The notes under the pieces: generated by a model | Told to the model about the DNA's origin: nothing | Database searches by the model: none | The model's input: the letters and a program-made list of their open reading frames with translations, nothing else | Source of the DNA: Niastella sp. | Lineage (GTDB): Bacteria > Bacteroidota > Bacteroidia > Chitinophagales > Chitinophagaceae | Reading direction: 5' to 3' | Assembly (NCBI GenBank): GCA_017744515.1 | Contig: JAGIBF010000032.1 | Coordinates: 1 to 64,000, forward strand | Length of the DNA stretch: 64,000 nucleotides | Translations under genes and position numbers: made by a program | Shown: one piece after another, positions 34,739 to 43,802 of the stretch | How the letters are laid out: each line of letters opens with the position of its first letter | Numbering within the stretch: position 1 is the stretch's first letter

Positions 34739-34767
34739 ATGGGGTTGGGGGGGTAACAAACGCTGCC

Positions 34768-35217
34768 TTAGATCGCTTTCGGTAACTGCTTACGCGTATT
34801 CATCACACTGGCATCTTTCAGGTGAGCATTTAAGGGTGAAACAAGTTTATACGGTTTATTAAATATTTCCTGTGATAATTTAAAGTGATCTGCCAGCTTA
34901 CAAATGATCTCCTTCGACAATCCTCGTCTGTAATTGAGAATATCAGATACAAGACTTTTACTAACACTTAATATACCCGCAAGCTCAATAGCTTTTAGCT
35001 TATTTTCAGTCATTAGGTACTTAAGCATTTCTATTGGGTCTGCCTCACTAAAAGTATTGTGCTCTTCATCCCACTTCTCTATCAGTAAGGTCAGTAATTC
35101 AATAGTATCCTGTTGAAACCGGCTTTTCTTTTTAAGACTGACCAGTTCCTTTAATATACGGCAATAGTCGTAATACTGTTTCTCGCTTTTAACCACCTTA
35201 TATAGTAAAGAATCCAT
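34768..35217 (-). CDS. higA: HigA-type antitoxin / XRE-family regulator
   Basis: 149 residues. N-terminal part YKVVKSEKQYYDYCRILKELVSL and IELLTLLIEKWDEEHNTF is typical of HigA-like antitoxins. A helix-turn-helix lies at about residues 75-125 (MLKYLMTENKLKAIELAGIL, SVSKSLVSDILNYRRGLSKE), followed by FKLSQEIFNKPY. It should bind and neutralise an RNase toxin HigB and repress its own operon. Here only a stump of the toxin gene remains upstream, so the antitoxin is solitary. A near-perfect dyad (35325) is its probable operator. Confidence 0.85.
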   Translation of the reverse strand: MDSLLYKVVKSEKQYYDYCRILKELVSLKKKSRFQQDTIELLTLLIEKWDEEHNTFSEADPIEMLKYLMTENKLKAIELAGILSVSKSLVSDILNYRRGLSKEIICKLADHFKLSQEIFNKPYKLVSPLNAHLKDASVMNTRKQLPKAI

Positions 35218-35226
35218 ATTTTAGTT

Positions 35227-35352
35227 TTAATAACTGCTTATACTATACTGCTTGTTTTCTCTGCATAATCTGTCATACTCTGCATGAGTACCAATCCTAG
35301 GATGTTGTATAAAGTTAATAAAAGGTACGCAATTTGCGTACTTCCAACAATA
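35227..35352 (-). pseudogene. higB: HigB toxin remnant (C-terminal stump)
   Basis: Open frame of 41 codons without an ATG, closed upstream by TGA. Its end reads IGTHAEYDRLCRENKQYSIS, which is the usual C-terminal signature of HigB mRNA interferases (IGTHAEY then a short helix and QYSI/QYTI). It ends 9 bp before the higA start, the normal toxin-antitoxin order. The N-terminal two-thirds, about 60-70 residues, is missing. Confidence 0.65.
35325..35341. promoter_or_regulatory. Perfect dyad, likely HigA operator
   Basis: GTACGCAA-T-TTGCGTAC: perfect 8-bp arms around one base, located within the toxin remnant and upstream of higA. Dyads of this size are typical operators of XRE-type antitoxins. 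Confidence 0.55.
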
Positions 35353-35555
35353 TCAATTGACTTTCAGCTCTTAATAAACAAATTAGGCGTCTTTTTGGAT
35401 TTCACCGGAGGAACCTGGTTTCCGGTGCTTCTGTCAAAATGTTTGAATTTTGCAATAGACGGTTTGATTAGCGTAATTTTCAGGATAGCCGGAGGCGCTA
35501 ATTTTGTACTTCACACTGGTTATTCCGCATCGTATAACTGCTAATACCCGGGATT
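35353..35555. other. Gap between the antitoxin island and the AraC gene
   Basis: No gene supported. It holds a CACCGGA...TCCGGTG hairpin near 35403 and the AraC promoter at 35478. Confidence 0.5.
35478..35506 (+). promoter_or_regulatory. Promoter of the AraC-family gene
   Basis: TTTC at 35478-35481, an 18-nt spacer (17 to be exact if the C is counted in the element) and a perfect -7 box TAATTTTG at 35499-35506; ATG follows 49 nt later. Confidence 0.5.
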
Positions 35556-36458
35556 ATGGAAAAGACAGAAACACTTGAAGATTTCTACCAGAAGAAAATG
35601 AATTACCTGCCACAGAACCTCAAGCAGGATATCGGCCACTTTAACGTGTTCAGGACAGAAGACTGTTCCGGCCCCGGCTCTACGCCCGTCAAATACAGCC
35701 GGCGCGACTTTTACAAAGTAAGCCTCATGCGCGGTGAGTTTATTTTTCACTACGCTGATAAAAGCATTCCTGTTTCCGGTTCTACCCTGGTATTCTTCAA
35801 TCCCAAAGTACCCTATACCTGGGAAGGTACCTATGAAGATTACACCGGCTACTTCTGCATTTTCAAAGAAGGTTTCTTCAGCGAAAAAATGCGCGGCAGC
35901 CTCAGTGAGTTTCCCATGTTTACACCCGGTGGCAAGCCAGCCTACTCACTCACCAAAGAGCAGGACAAAGAGATAAGTCAGATCTTCCTGAAGATGCTGG
36001 AAGAGATCGGCTCCGATTATGTATACAAGTATGATCTGTTGAGGAACTATGTTACGGAAATGATCCATTATGCATTGAAGATGCAGCCTTCCGAAAGTAT
36101 TCACCAGCACACCAATGCCAAATCTCGTATCACCTCGGTGTTTACGGAATTGCTCGAACGGCAGTTCCCTATCGACTCACCTGCACAACGCTTTTCCCTG
36201 CGCTCGGCCAACGACTTTGCCAAAGAGCTGGCCATTCATGTGAACCACCTCAACAGGGCCATCAAAGAAACTACCGGCAAAACCACTACCGAGCACATCA
36301 TGGAAAGGATCACCAGTGAAGCCAAAGCATTGCTGAAGCATACCAACTGGAACATATCAGAGATCAGCTATTGCCTCGGCTTTGAAGAACCTTCCCATTT
36401 CAATAACTTCTTCAAGAAGCAGGTGGCGCTTACACCTTCTGCTTTCAGGAATATTTAA
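35556..36458 (+). CDS. AraC-family transcriptional regulator
   Basis: 300 residues. N-terminal cupin-like sensory part (IGHFNVFRTED, KVSLMRGEFIFHYADKSIPV, PKVPYTWEG, GYFCIFKEGFF), a helical linker (FLKMLEEIGSDYVYKYDLLRNYVTEMIHYALKMQ), and a C-terminal double helix-turn-helix (FAKELAIHVNHLNRAIKETTG; WNISEISYCLGFEEPSHFNNFFKKQ). DNA-binding transcription factor; effector unknown. Its stop overlaps the stop of the convergent macroglobulin gene by 4 bp. The same sensory domain without the DNA-binding part recurs at 44657. Confidence 0.93.
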   Translation: MEKTETLEDFYQKKMNYLPQNLKQDIGHFNVFRTEDCSGPGSTPVKYSRRDFYKVSLMRGEFIFHYADKSIPVSGSTLVFFNPKVPYTWEGTYEDYTGYFCIFKEGFFSEKMRGSLSEFPMFTPGGKPAYSLTKEQDKEISQIFLKMLEEIGSDYVYKYDLLRNYVTEMIHYALKMQPSESIHQHTNAKSRITSVFTELLERQFPIDSPAQRFSLRSANDFAKELAIHVNHLNRAIKETTGKTTTEHIMERITSEAKALLKHTNWNISEISYCLGFEEPSHFNNFFKKQVALTPSAFRNI

Positions 36459-39400
36459 GGCCGCACAGTTACTTCAGCACCTTCGTTCCAGTGCTTGTCT
36501 TCCGGTGTATAATACAAATAGATATTGCTTGCTTTGGCTCTATAAGTGCCTGGTATATCCGCTTTCAGATCAAGGTTGATCTTTTTGGTTTCATTAGGCG
36601 CAAAGCCCATCCAGTAGAACACCAGCCAGTTGTCGAATATTTCATAATACGCTACCTGGTTCTTATCCATCAGTTCTTTCAATTGCCAGGGCTGAACAGA
36701 TAAGCCTGCGGGGATACCGATCTTTGCAATGCTCATAGGTTGCAGAATACCCTGCGTATTGGTAGCTTCTATTTCCATTCGAACGGTTTCACCGATGGCA
36801 GGGTTAGCATTCTTTACGCGGGTAGCCAGTTGCAATACCGCTTTCTCACTATTCGGTGGTGTGAAAGTGTTGTAGGAGATTTCCAGATTGTAGGGCACTC
36901 CTTTTCTTCCATCGTCGTATGTAACAGAGAAGGTATTTTTACCTTCCTGCAAGGTAGCTTCCACTTCACTATTGCTCGTTGCCTTTTTATCATTGATGGC
37001 AAACAATACATCTGCATCTTTTACATTGCTGTTAGCCAGTTGCGCATATTCTACTATTGCTTTCAATGCCAGTACGGTACCCTGTGTAGAGCCATATCCG
37101 TAATAACTCTTGTTGGCCATCAATTGCGACAGCATGCCTGCTATCTGTTCCAGATCCGGCTGTGGCCTGCGCATCAATGCCAGCGCATACAATGCTTTCG
37201 TTTCTATTTGCAGCGATACGCCTCTTGAGTTAACCACACTTGTTTCAGAAGTAAGCTCCTTTTTATTGAAATGCGTATTGAGGGCATCCATCAGTTGTGC
37301 ATAATCCTGGTCGCTCTTCATATTGCTGGCAGCCAACGCCATCATGGCCATCAGGTAAGCGTCTTTACTTTCCAGGGCTTGCTTTACAGCAGCCTCATAT
37401 TCGGGCCTGATCTCATTTCCTATACCGGCCTGTGATAAAGCATATACGATATAAAGATGTGCAATCTTATTGGGCACAGCAGCAAACTGATCATATCCCT
37501 TAGTGGCCAGCTTAAACCCGCCTTTTCCATCACGGCGGCTCAGCAGGAAGTCTTTGGTACGCTGCAACATTTGCTTATCCACCTCGACAAACTCGGCCAT
37601 ATCGGTAAACTCCAGCAGGCCATAAGCCGTAAGCGCCTCATGTGGCGGCGTTTTACCAAACCATTCAAAGCCACGCTGTATGGTTTCAAAACCGATCAAT
37701 CGCTTGTATCCGTTACGGATATATCCTAATGCCCTTTTCTCTACTTCAGGATTCGATTTGCCAGCGCTTTTCAGGTACTTCAGAATATAAATATTGGGAT
37801 ACAGGGATGAAGAAGTTTGTTCAAAACAACCGCCCGGTTCCCGCAACATGGACTCGATGCCATTCAACAATTGTCCTTCAATGCTTTTCAACAACTTCAA
37901 TTCACTATGCATGCTGCCAGGAATAGCTGACCGGATATTGAAATCATACTTAACAGACCTGTTACCAGCGAATGTTTCCACTACCGGGAAACCCTTTTCA
38001 CTGGCAATGATAGGAAGCGCAAGTTTTACAGGATGAGAGCCGCCGACAATACTAAAACGTATGGTATCGCGCAACGGCTTCATAGCCTCCAGCGGCACCA
38101 GTATCTGCCTCGAACTATCCGGCGCCAACTGAAACTGGCCCTGGAACTGACCCGGTTTCAAATATGCAGGCGCCTGAAGTTGTATAGATAAAGACAACGC
38201 ACGCACGCTGTTGTTTTTGATCACCAGCGGTATCAGCGCTTTATCGCCCACCGTTAAGTAAGGAGGTATTTTTGCATCCACCGTCAGCATGTCCTGAGCA
38301 GCATACGTTGCTTCCGCCCTTCCTAATTTGCCATTATATCCTATGCCCTCAGCAATGGCCCTGAAAGTGGTAGTAGCATCTGAATTGTAAAACTCAACAG
38401 TTGCTTTACCATTTTTATCCGTTTGCACCACAGGGTTCCAATAGATCGTTTCCCGGAAATCCGTCTTCTCACTCACTTCCGTCGTTTCGTAGCGTGGCGC
38501 ATAAAACTTTCTCGCCACCGAATAGTTTTCCCCAAGCGCTCGCACCGTTTGTATGCTGTAATAATATTGCGTGGACAGATCGAATGATATCTTATCGGTA
38601 GTGAATCGCTTTGTTTCAATAATAATGACGCCATTGACAGCTTTGACACCATACAAAGCTGTTGCTGCTGCATCTTTAAGAATAGTAATGGATTCAATGT
38701 CGTTGGGATTCAGGGAATGCAGTTTGAACTGCTCCACCGGTGAGCCATCTACAATATACAACGGAGCATGTGTGCCGCTTATTGAACGCGAGCCTCTTAT
38801 TGTGACTGCAGATTTATCGAAGGGGTTGGTATTTTCTACTACTGTAAGCCCTGCTACCCTGCCCTGTAAGGCGGTGAGCAATGGAGCAGACAGATCCCGG
38901 GATTGTATATGTGATATGGCACCAGTTATGTCTTTCTTTTTTGCGGTGCCATAACCAACCACTACAACATCATTTAAATTATTAGCTTCGAAATTAAAAT
39001 AGCCGTTCTGAAGATTTATCAGCTCCTTTTGCCTGTTCTCTTTAGCCAGTTCTTTTTTCTTCAATTCTACTCCTTTTGCCAATAACATCTCGGCCGGATA
39101 CTTTTCCCTTTCAGCACGCAGCATGATCTTTTCGGACTGCAAAGGATTATAGCCGATACCATTTTGTATGATCCTGATATGAGCCTTCTTTCTTTTATTG
39201 ATCGCTTTTGCCAATAAATAATAGTTGGTAGTGGGTGCAAGCTGTGAAAAAAAGAATACACCATCTTCTCCCGTTTTAAAATGAATAGCATTGCGCTGGT
39301 CGAGCATGTTTACAAGGAAGATATCTGATTGAAGAGGATTCCCCCTATCATCGTTCACTACACCACTCAATATATTACCCTGATCAAAATAGAACTGCAG

Positions 39401-41005
39401 CTTCCCTTCTCTTTGTACATAATCGATAAAATCAAAATAGCGATAGCCATGCGTAAGCATTACCAGGTCAAGGGCAGGAACAGCTTTGGGCTCTTCTTTT
39501 TTGAAATAAAACGTGGGCTCCTCTATCTTTCCTTTTAATTCCGAGCTCATCAACAGCCACGATAAGATATGATCCTGCTTATCATCTGCAAACGTCCATA
39601 ACTTATCATCGACTACAGACAGGGAGAAGTTGGATGGAATGGGCTTATCCTGCTCGTCCAATGTTTGCAACGTCATCGTCACCTTCTCACGCGGCAAGTA
39701 TTTGTCCTTATCGGTAGAGACGGACACTTTCAGGTTTTTGTTTTCGTGCAAAAACACGAGCCGCTCTGCTACAGGCACTTCTTTCAAATCATACACCGCA
39801 TATACTGTAAAGCTACTAATGCCCGGCGGGAACAAGCTATCTGCCGCAGCAATCATGGTCGGACTTTTAAGTACCATCTTTTTTGAATAGTAAGTCACAC
39901 CTCTCGAACACCCATGTATCCGTACAGTTACCTCTCCGGAGGATTCAAGCATCATCAAAACTTTATGATCTTCTTTAATCACATTCATTACAAGGCCTGA
40001 CAGCTTGGCTTCAGGCAAAGCAAACTGCTGTTTGATATTAGCCGGCGAAGTGATCACCGCTTTATAAGCTACACCAGCCTTCGGTGTAAAGGCAAACTTG
40101 CCCATACCAAAATGATAGCTTTCAAAAGAAGCCACTTTCTTTCCCTGCTCATCCCGTATTTCACCTTTCACATCTGCTGCCTTACCATTTTCATTCAATG
40201 CTTTAAAAGCAATGTGTGTAGGAATACCTGCCACCAGGGTTCCCCCTTCGGGCATAAACTGCAGGTCGATCTTATTCAATAAAATAGGAATGCTCCTTGA
40301 TATCGATTCAGTATAAGAATCATATTGTAAAGTCACATTCAGCAGTCCATCATTAGTATTCAGTGTGGCAGGTAGCCGGAACTTTATCTGAGCTTTGCCT
40401 TCATTGTTGGTAGAGAAGCCTGCTGTAGTGACGACGTTTCCACCCAATGAAACGGTGAAGGTGCCGCCATAATTCCCGATAGGTTGATCGACCAGGCTAC
40501 GCATGGAAAAATCAGCCATTACTTCATCACCTGCTCCGAAACCTTTGCCAGGGATATCGAGCTTCAGCAATATCCGCGGCGCAATTACTTTTTGCAGCGT
40601 CACTTCTTTAGTGATGAAGGATGCTTCCTGTTCGTTACGCATCCAGGTGGTATAGGCCCGGAACTTATACACACCTCCCTTCGCCTCTTCCCTGAAATCC
40701 CAGGAGCCTTCTGCATAACCATGCTCCACCTGGTAGCTCATTTTTTGCAAAACATTACCCGAAGGATCTATCACATCCACATATACTACCTTGCTCACCA
40801 TGGAAGGTTTTTGGCTATTGGCTTCCACTACATATATCTTAAAGAAGACATGCTCCCCCTGTTTAAAAAATACGTGATTGGTGTGCAGGTATACTTTCTC
40901 CTTCGTAGCGGCATAATCACTCACCTGTGCAAAGCTGGCCGGCGATAATAGGCTCATGCACACGATGATCAATAAAAGGGTATATGTATTGATGGTTCTT
41001 TGCAT
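36455..41005 (-). CDS. Alpha-2-macroglobulin with an internal SusC-type plug domain
   Basis: 1516 residues. Signal peptide 1-26 (ends SPASFAQ). Macroglobulin MG domains from about 30 (EKVYLHTNHVFFKQGEHVFFKIYV). Residues about 680-800 are a SusC-type TonB plug: DVVVVGYGTAKKKDITGAIS, LQGRVAGLTV, VTIRGSRSI, LYIVDGSPV, LNPNDIESITILKDAAATAL, VNGVIIIETKR. The alpha-2-macroglobulin domain resumes (FRETIYWNPVVQTDKNGKATV), with thioester motif GGCFEQ (Cys about 1060) and a helical thioester domain. Such proteins trap or inhibit proteases by a covalent thioester. The plug would fit a TonB-type barrel, and the gene 7 bp upstream encodes a barrel that lacks one. Probably at the outer membrane. Confidence 0.88.
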   Translation of the reverse strand: MQRTINTYTLLLIIVCMSLLSPASFAQVSDYAATKEKVYLHTNHVFFKQGEHVFFKIYVVEANSQKPSMVSKVVYVDVIDPSGNVLQKMSYQVEHGYAEGSWDFREEAKGGVYKFRAYTTWMRNEQEASFITKEVTLQKVIAPRILLKLDIPGKGFGAGDEVMADFSMRSLVDQPIGNYGGTFTVSLGGNVVTTAGFSTNNEGKAQIKFRLPATLNTNDGLLNVTLQYDSYTESISRSIPILLNKIDLQFMPEGGTLVAGIPTHIAFKALNENGKAADVKGEIRDEQGKKVASFESYHFGMGKFAFTPKAGVAYKAVITSPANIKQQFALPEAKLSGLVMNVIKEDHKVLMMLESSGEVTVRIHGCSRGVTYYSKKMVLKSPTMIAAADSLFPPGISSFTVYAVYDLKEVPVAERLVFLHENKNLKVSVSTDKDKYLPREKVTMTLQTLDEQDKPIPSNFSLSVVDDKLWTFADDKQDHILSWLLMSSELKGKIEEPTFYFKKEEPKAVPALDLVMLTHGYRYFDFIDYVQREGKLQFYFDQGNILSGVVNDDRGNPLQSDIFLVNMLDQRNAIHFKTGEDGVFFFSQLAPTTNYYLLAKAINKRKKAHIRIIQNGIGYNPLQSEKIMLRAEREKYPAEMLLAKGVELKKKELAKENRQKELINLQNGYFNFEANNLNDVVVVGYGTAKKKDITGAISHIQSRDLSAPLLTALQGRVAGLTVVENTNPFDKSAVTIRGSRSISGTHAPLYIVDGSPVEQFKLHSLNPNDIESITILKDAAATALYGVKAVNGVIIIETKRFTTDKISFDLSTQYYYSIQTVRALGENYSVARKFYAPRYETTEVSEKTDFRETIYWNPVVQTDKNGKATVEFYNSDATTTFRAIAEGIGYNGKLGRAEATYAAQDMLTVDAKIPPYLTVGDKALIPLVIKNNSVRALSLSIQLQAPAYLKPGQFQGQFQLAPDSSRQILVPLEAMKPLRDTIRFSIVGGSHPVKLALPIIASEKGFPVVETFAGNRSVKYDFNIRSAIPGSMHSELKLLKSIEGQLLNGIESMLREPGGCFEQTSSSLYPNIYILKYLKSAGKSNPEVEKRALGYIRNGYKRLIGFETIQRGFEWFGKTPPHEALTAYGLLEFTDMAEFVEVDKQMLQRTKDFLLSRRDGKGGFKLATKGYDQFAAVPNKIAHLYIVYALSQAGIGNEIRPEYEAAVKQALESKDAYLMAMMALAASNMKSDQDYAQLMDALNTHFNKKELTSETSVVNSRGVSLQIETKALYALALMRRPQPDLEQIAGMLSQLMANKSYYGYGSTQGTVLALKAIVEYAQLANSNVKDADVLFAINDKKATSNSEVEATLQEGKNTFSVTYDDGRKGVPYNLEISYNTFTPPNSEKAVLQLATRVKNANPAIGETVRMEIEATNTQGILQPMSIAKIGIPAGLSVQPWQLKELMDKNQVAYYEIFDNWLVFYWMGFAPNETKKINLDLKADIPGTYRAKASNIYLYYTPEDKHWNEGAEVTVRP

Positions 41006-41009
41006 AATG

Positions 41010-43553
41010 TTAGAATTGAAGGGAAACGTTTACACCCAGGTTCTTTACAGAAGGCAGATTGAAAAAGTCTAACCCGTCCGTATTAGGTTGGTCATACAAC
41101 AGCTGACTGGGATCGCCTCCTTTGTAAGGTGTCCAGATAAGGATATTACCCGCAAAGGCAGAAACAGTGATCATCTGTGGATACTTTCTGCACTTGATCT
41201 TGCATCCAAGGCTGATATTATTTATTCGTATATAATCTCCCCGCTGAATATAATCCTCTGCTACACCAGAGTGGCCATATCTCACCCACCGGTTATTCTC
41301 CAATGGTTGTGCAGGATCATAAAATTTAACGGGTATATCATTCACATGATTGTTGGCCAACACACCAGGGAAGACATAATTCGTTACCGTACGCAATGCA
41401 CCAGAATTGGCCGAGCGGCCATAGTAATCCAGTACCGCTTGTGTGCCATTCCATACATCGCCTCCTTTCTTCCACTCCACATCAACTGTAGCAAAGAATT
41501 TCTTCCAGACCAGGTTATTATTCAATTTGATCACAAAATCGGGAATAGGATTACCGATCACCGCCGGCGTGGGATTCTCCAACGGATATCCATCATTACC
41601 GATCATGACGTTATTATTGGCATCGCGCTGGTAACTGCTACCCATAATAGCGCCCAATACGGATCCCTTCACAAGGGCTTTATGTACATTGCTGAATCCG
41701 GCGATAGATGTACCATTGTATCCATCACGCACTTGCGTCACCACATTGTTGTAGGTAAAGAAGGAAAGATCATGGATGATAGAGAAGTTCTTGCTTTTCC
41801 ATAACCCTTGCCCCAGCCTCAGCGACAGTTCAACGCCCTCGTTGCGATGATCGGCCATATTGGCCAATTGCATTTGTCCATTGTTGAATATGGGGAAGAC
41901 ATCATTCCGGTTATTCCGCACAAAAAATTCTCCCTGAAAAGAGATCAGGCCCTGGTAATCCAACTCCATCCTGGCAGTCCATTCCTCGTGCCTCACAGGC
42001 TGCAGTCCATCGAAGCCGGCAATCTCTCGTACCGGAAGATATCCCAACGCCTGTTCCGTAGAATATTGCAGTAAGTTCAAAGCAGCAAATGATTTGTCGA
42101 TGGGTAATTCACTCACCAGGCGATTATAGGCACCCACTACCTTCAATCGCAACGATTGCACATCGAACAGGTCATCAATGGTCACAAAGGCCATAATATT
42201 GGGAAGAAAAAAATTATCCTTTGTGCTTGTATTGGAAGCATACATCTTATTCAGCAGGTTCACACCATAGTTTATATTATAGCTCTCTTTCTTTAACTGA
42301 TAATACAACGATATGTCGTGTGAAGAACGCTGATAATGATACCATATGCCAGGCTGGTAACCTATATCGGTTTTATTGGCGCCATAGTAATAGACCATGC
42401 CTGCTGTGCCATCGAAGGGATAAAAATGATGGGTCATACTTGCTTCAGCAGTCAACTGATAATTGGCGTCATTCTTTTTACGGGCAACAGCCCGACCATC
42501 CGGAAAACCGGCTGTACCAACTTTATATACCTCATCACCATTCTGCCGCAACGACTCGATAGAGTGCAACATTTTAAACCTCAGATTCCCATACTTTTTT
42601 TCTACGCCTACGCTGCCGGTTTGATGTAATTGTCCGAATGAATTATTATCATCTTTCAACAGGAACAAGGGATTATCACCCATCACACTATAGCTTCTTT
42701 GCCCCATGCCCAATACGTAGCCCTGTCCATTGTCGAAACTGACAGGCGTAAGCAACGATTGTTGGTAAGTCCTGTTCAAAAACCCATAACGGTTATTATT
42801 AGATATTCTATCCCTGATCGTTGTGTAGCCGCCGGTAAATGTCAGATTGCTGGCGTAGGCTTCGAGAGACGTTGAGAAGTTATGCGTTGTATTCTTATTA
42901 TTGCTGATCACCAGGTTTTCAGTGCTCTGGCCCAGCCGTACAGTGGCAGTCAATACTCTTGCACCATTCACCAGGTATCTGGCCTTTGCGGTGAGGCCCT
43001 GTTCAAAGAAAGAACCGGTACGGATAATATCATTATCATAGGCATTGGCTTTTTTACCACTACCTGTTCCTGCCGGCACCAGCCTGCCATTCACATCATA
43101 AACATAATTGCTATTATCAAACTCAAGATCGCTTATTGCTGGTCCATAACTAAACAGTTCATTCGTTTCAGGCCCGCGCCATTGCAGCATTCCATTTTGA
43201 GACCGCCCCTGTACATAACCCGATTGCAAGCGGGGCATCCGGTTGGCATGTTTGATAGCAGCAGTACTGCTGATACTGCCACCAATCACCAATCTCCTGG
43301 CATAAGCAGGCTTCAGGTACACGCCATCTTTTCTGATGATCACTTTCTGAACACGGGAAAACCCATCATAGAAATTGATTTTTCGAAAAAGAGATTTCCG
43401 AATGCTATTGGTAGTATCTGTAATAATGGATTTACTCCAGGGAAGGCTGTCCTTGCTGATGAGGTCCAGGTAATCTTTCGACAGCACAGGCTTCACTTCC
43501 TGCGCTACAGCGAATACCGGCAATAAAAATGATACGAGTAGCAATCGTCTCAT
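41010..43553 (-). CDS. SusC-type outer-membrane barrel lacking plug and carboxypeptidase-like domain
   Basis: 847 residues from Met 43553 (MRRLLLVSFLLPVFAVAQE, a signal peptide). Residues about 20-115 are an unplaced N-terminal segment with none of the plug motifs. Then a SusC barrel begins at LQSGYVQGRSQNGMLQWRG and continues through NDIIRTGSFFEQGLTAKAR, IWYHYQRSSHDISLYYQLKKESYNINYGVN, GVELSLRLGQGLWK, and the typical end YIRINNISLGCKI, FAGNILIWTPYKGGDPSQ, and LGVNVSLQF with terminal Phe for BAM insertion. No TonB box seen. It is upstream of, and nearly overlaps, the macroglobulin gene carrying the plug. Confidence 0.85.
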   Translation of the reverse strand: MRRLLLVSFLLPVFAVAQEVKPVLSKDYLDLISKDSLPWSKSIITDTTNSIRKSLFRKINFYDGFSRVQKVIIRKDGVYLKPAYARRLVIGGSISSTAAIKHANRMPRLQSGYVQGRSQNGMLQWRGPETNELFSYGPAISDLEFDNSNYVYDVNGRLVPAGTGSGKKANAYDNDIIRTGSFFEQGLTAKARYLVNGARVLTATVRLGQSTENLVISNNKNTTHNFSTSLEAYASNLTFTGGYTTIRDRISNNNRYGFLNRTYQQSLLTPVSFDNGQGYVLGMGQRSYSVMGDNPLFLLKDDNNSFGQLHQTGSVGVEKKYGNLRFKMLHSIESLRQNGDEVYKVGTAGFPDGRAVARKKNDANYQLTAEASMTHHFYPFDGTAGMVYYYGANKTDIGYQPGIWYHYQRSSHDISLYYQLKKESYNINYGVNLLNKMYASNTSTKDNFFLPNIMAFVTIDDLFDVQSLRLKVVGAYNRLVSELPIDKSFAALNLLQYSTEQALGYLPVREIAGFDGLQPVRHEEWTARMELDYQGLISFQGEFFVRNNRNDVFPIFNNGQMQLANMADHRNEGVELSLRLGQGLWKSKNFSIIHDLSFFTYNNVVTQVRDGYNGTSIAGFSNVHKALVKGSVLGAIMGSSYQRDANNNVMIGNDGYPLENPTPAVIGNPIPDFVIKLNNNLVWKKFFATVDVEWKKGGDVWNGTQAVLDYYGRSANSGALRTVTNYVFPGVLANNHVNDIPVKFYDPAQPLENNRWVRYGHSGVAEDYIQRGDYIRINNISLGCKIKCRKYPQMITVSAFAGNILIWTPYKGGDPSQLLYDQPNTDGLDFFNLPSVKNLGVNVSLQF

Positions 43554-43641
43554 GCACTTCGATTTGGTGGAAAAGGGATATTCTATAGTATGGATGCCGC
43601 AGCAAAACACATTACACACGAGCCCTGAAAATAAATTTTCT

Positions 43642-43707
43642 TGTCACCCTGAGCCTGTCGAAGGGCCGTCGAAGGCTGCCTTAAACGCTTCGACAAGCTC
43701 AGCGTGA
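43642..43707. repeat. Inverted pair of TTCGACAAGCTCAG repeats
   Basis: TGTCACCCTGAGCCTGTCGA then CGCTTCGACAAGCTCAGCGT, opposite orientations with a 20-nt spacer. Members of the family listed at 15571. Confidence 0.8.
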
Positions 43708-43772
43708 TATTCAGGTTTGAATTTCGTAAGTATTGCTTTGGATAGCGTAATAGCAAGGGCTCCACGGCATCG

Positions 43773-43780
43773 TAGCTTTG
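43773..43780 (+). promoter_or_regulatory. -7 box TAGCTTTG for the dehydrogenase gene
   Basis: Perfect TAnnTTTG, 22 nt before the ATG at 43803. No TTG at the usual distance, so the call is partial. Confidence 0.4.
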
Positions 43781-43802
43781 TTCTATCAAAACAAAACAGA
43801 TC

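Larger units (their letters stand above)
43554..43802. other. Divergent gap with inverted repeat pair
   Basis: Between the barrel gene and the dehydrogenase gene. Two facing copies of the TTCGACAAGCTCAG family (43642-43665 and 43686-43707) can fold into a long hairpin. A -7 box TAGCTTTG for the dehydrogenase is at 43773. Confidence 0.7.

Noticed and set aside
35284..35544. 86-residue plus-strand frame before the AraC gene
   Set aside because: It overlaps the toxin stump, its operator and the AraC promoter, and has no recognisable family.
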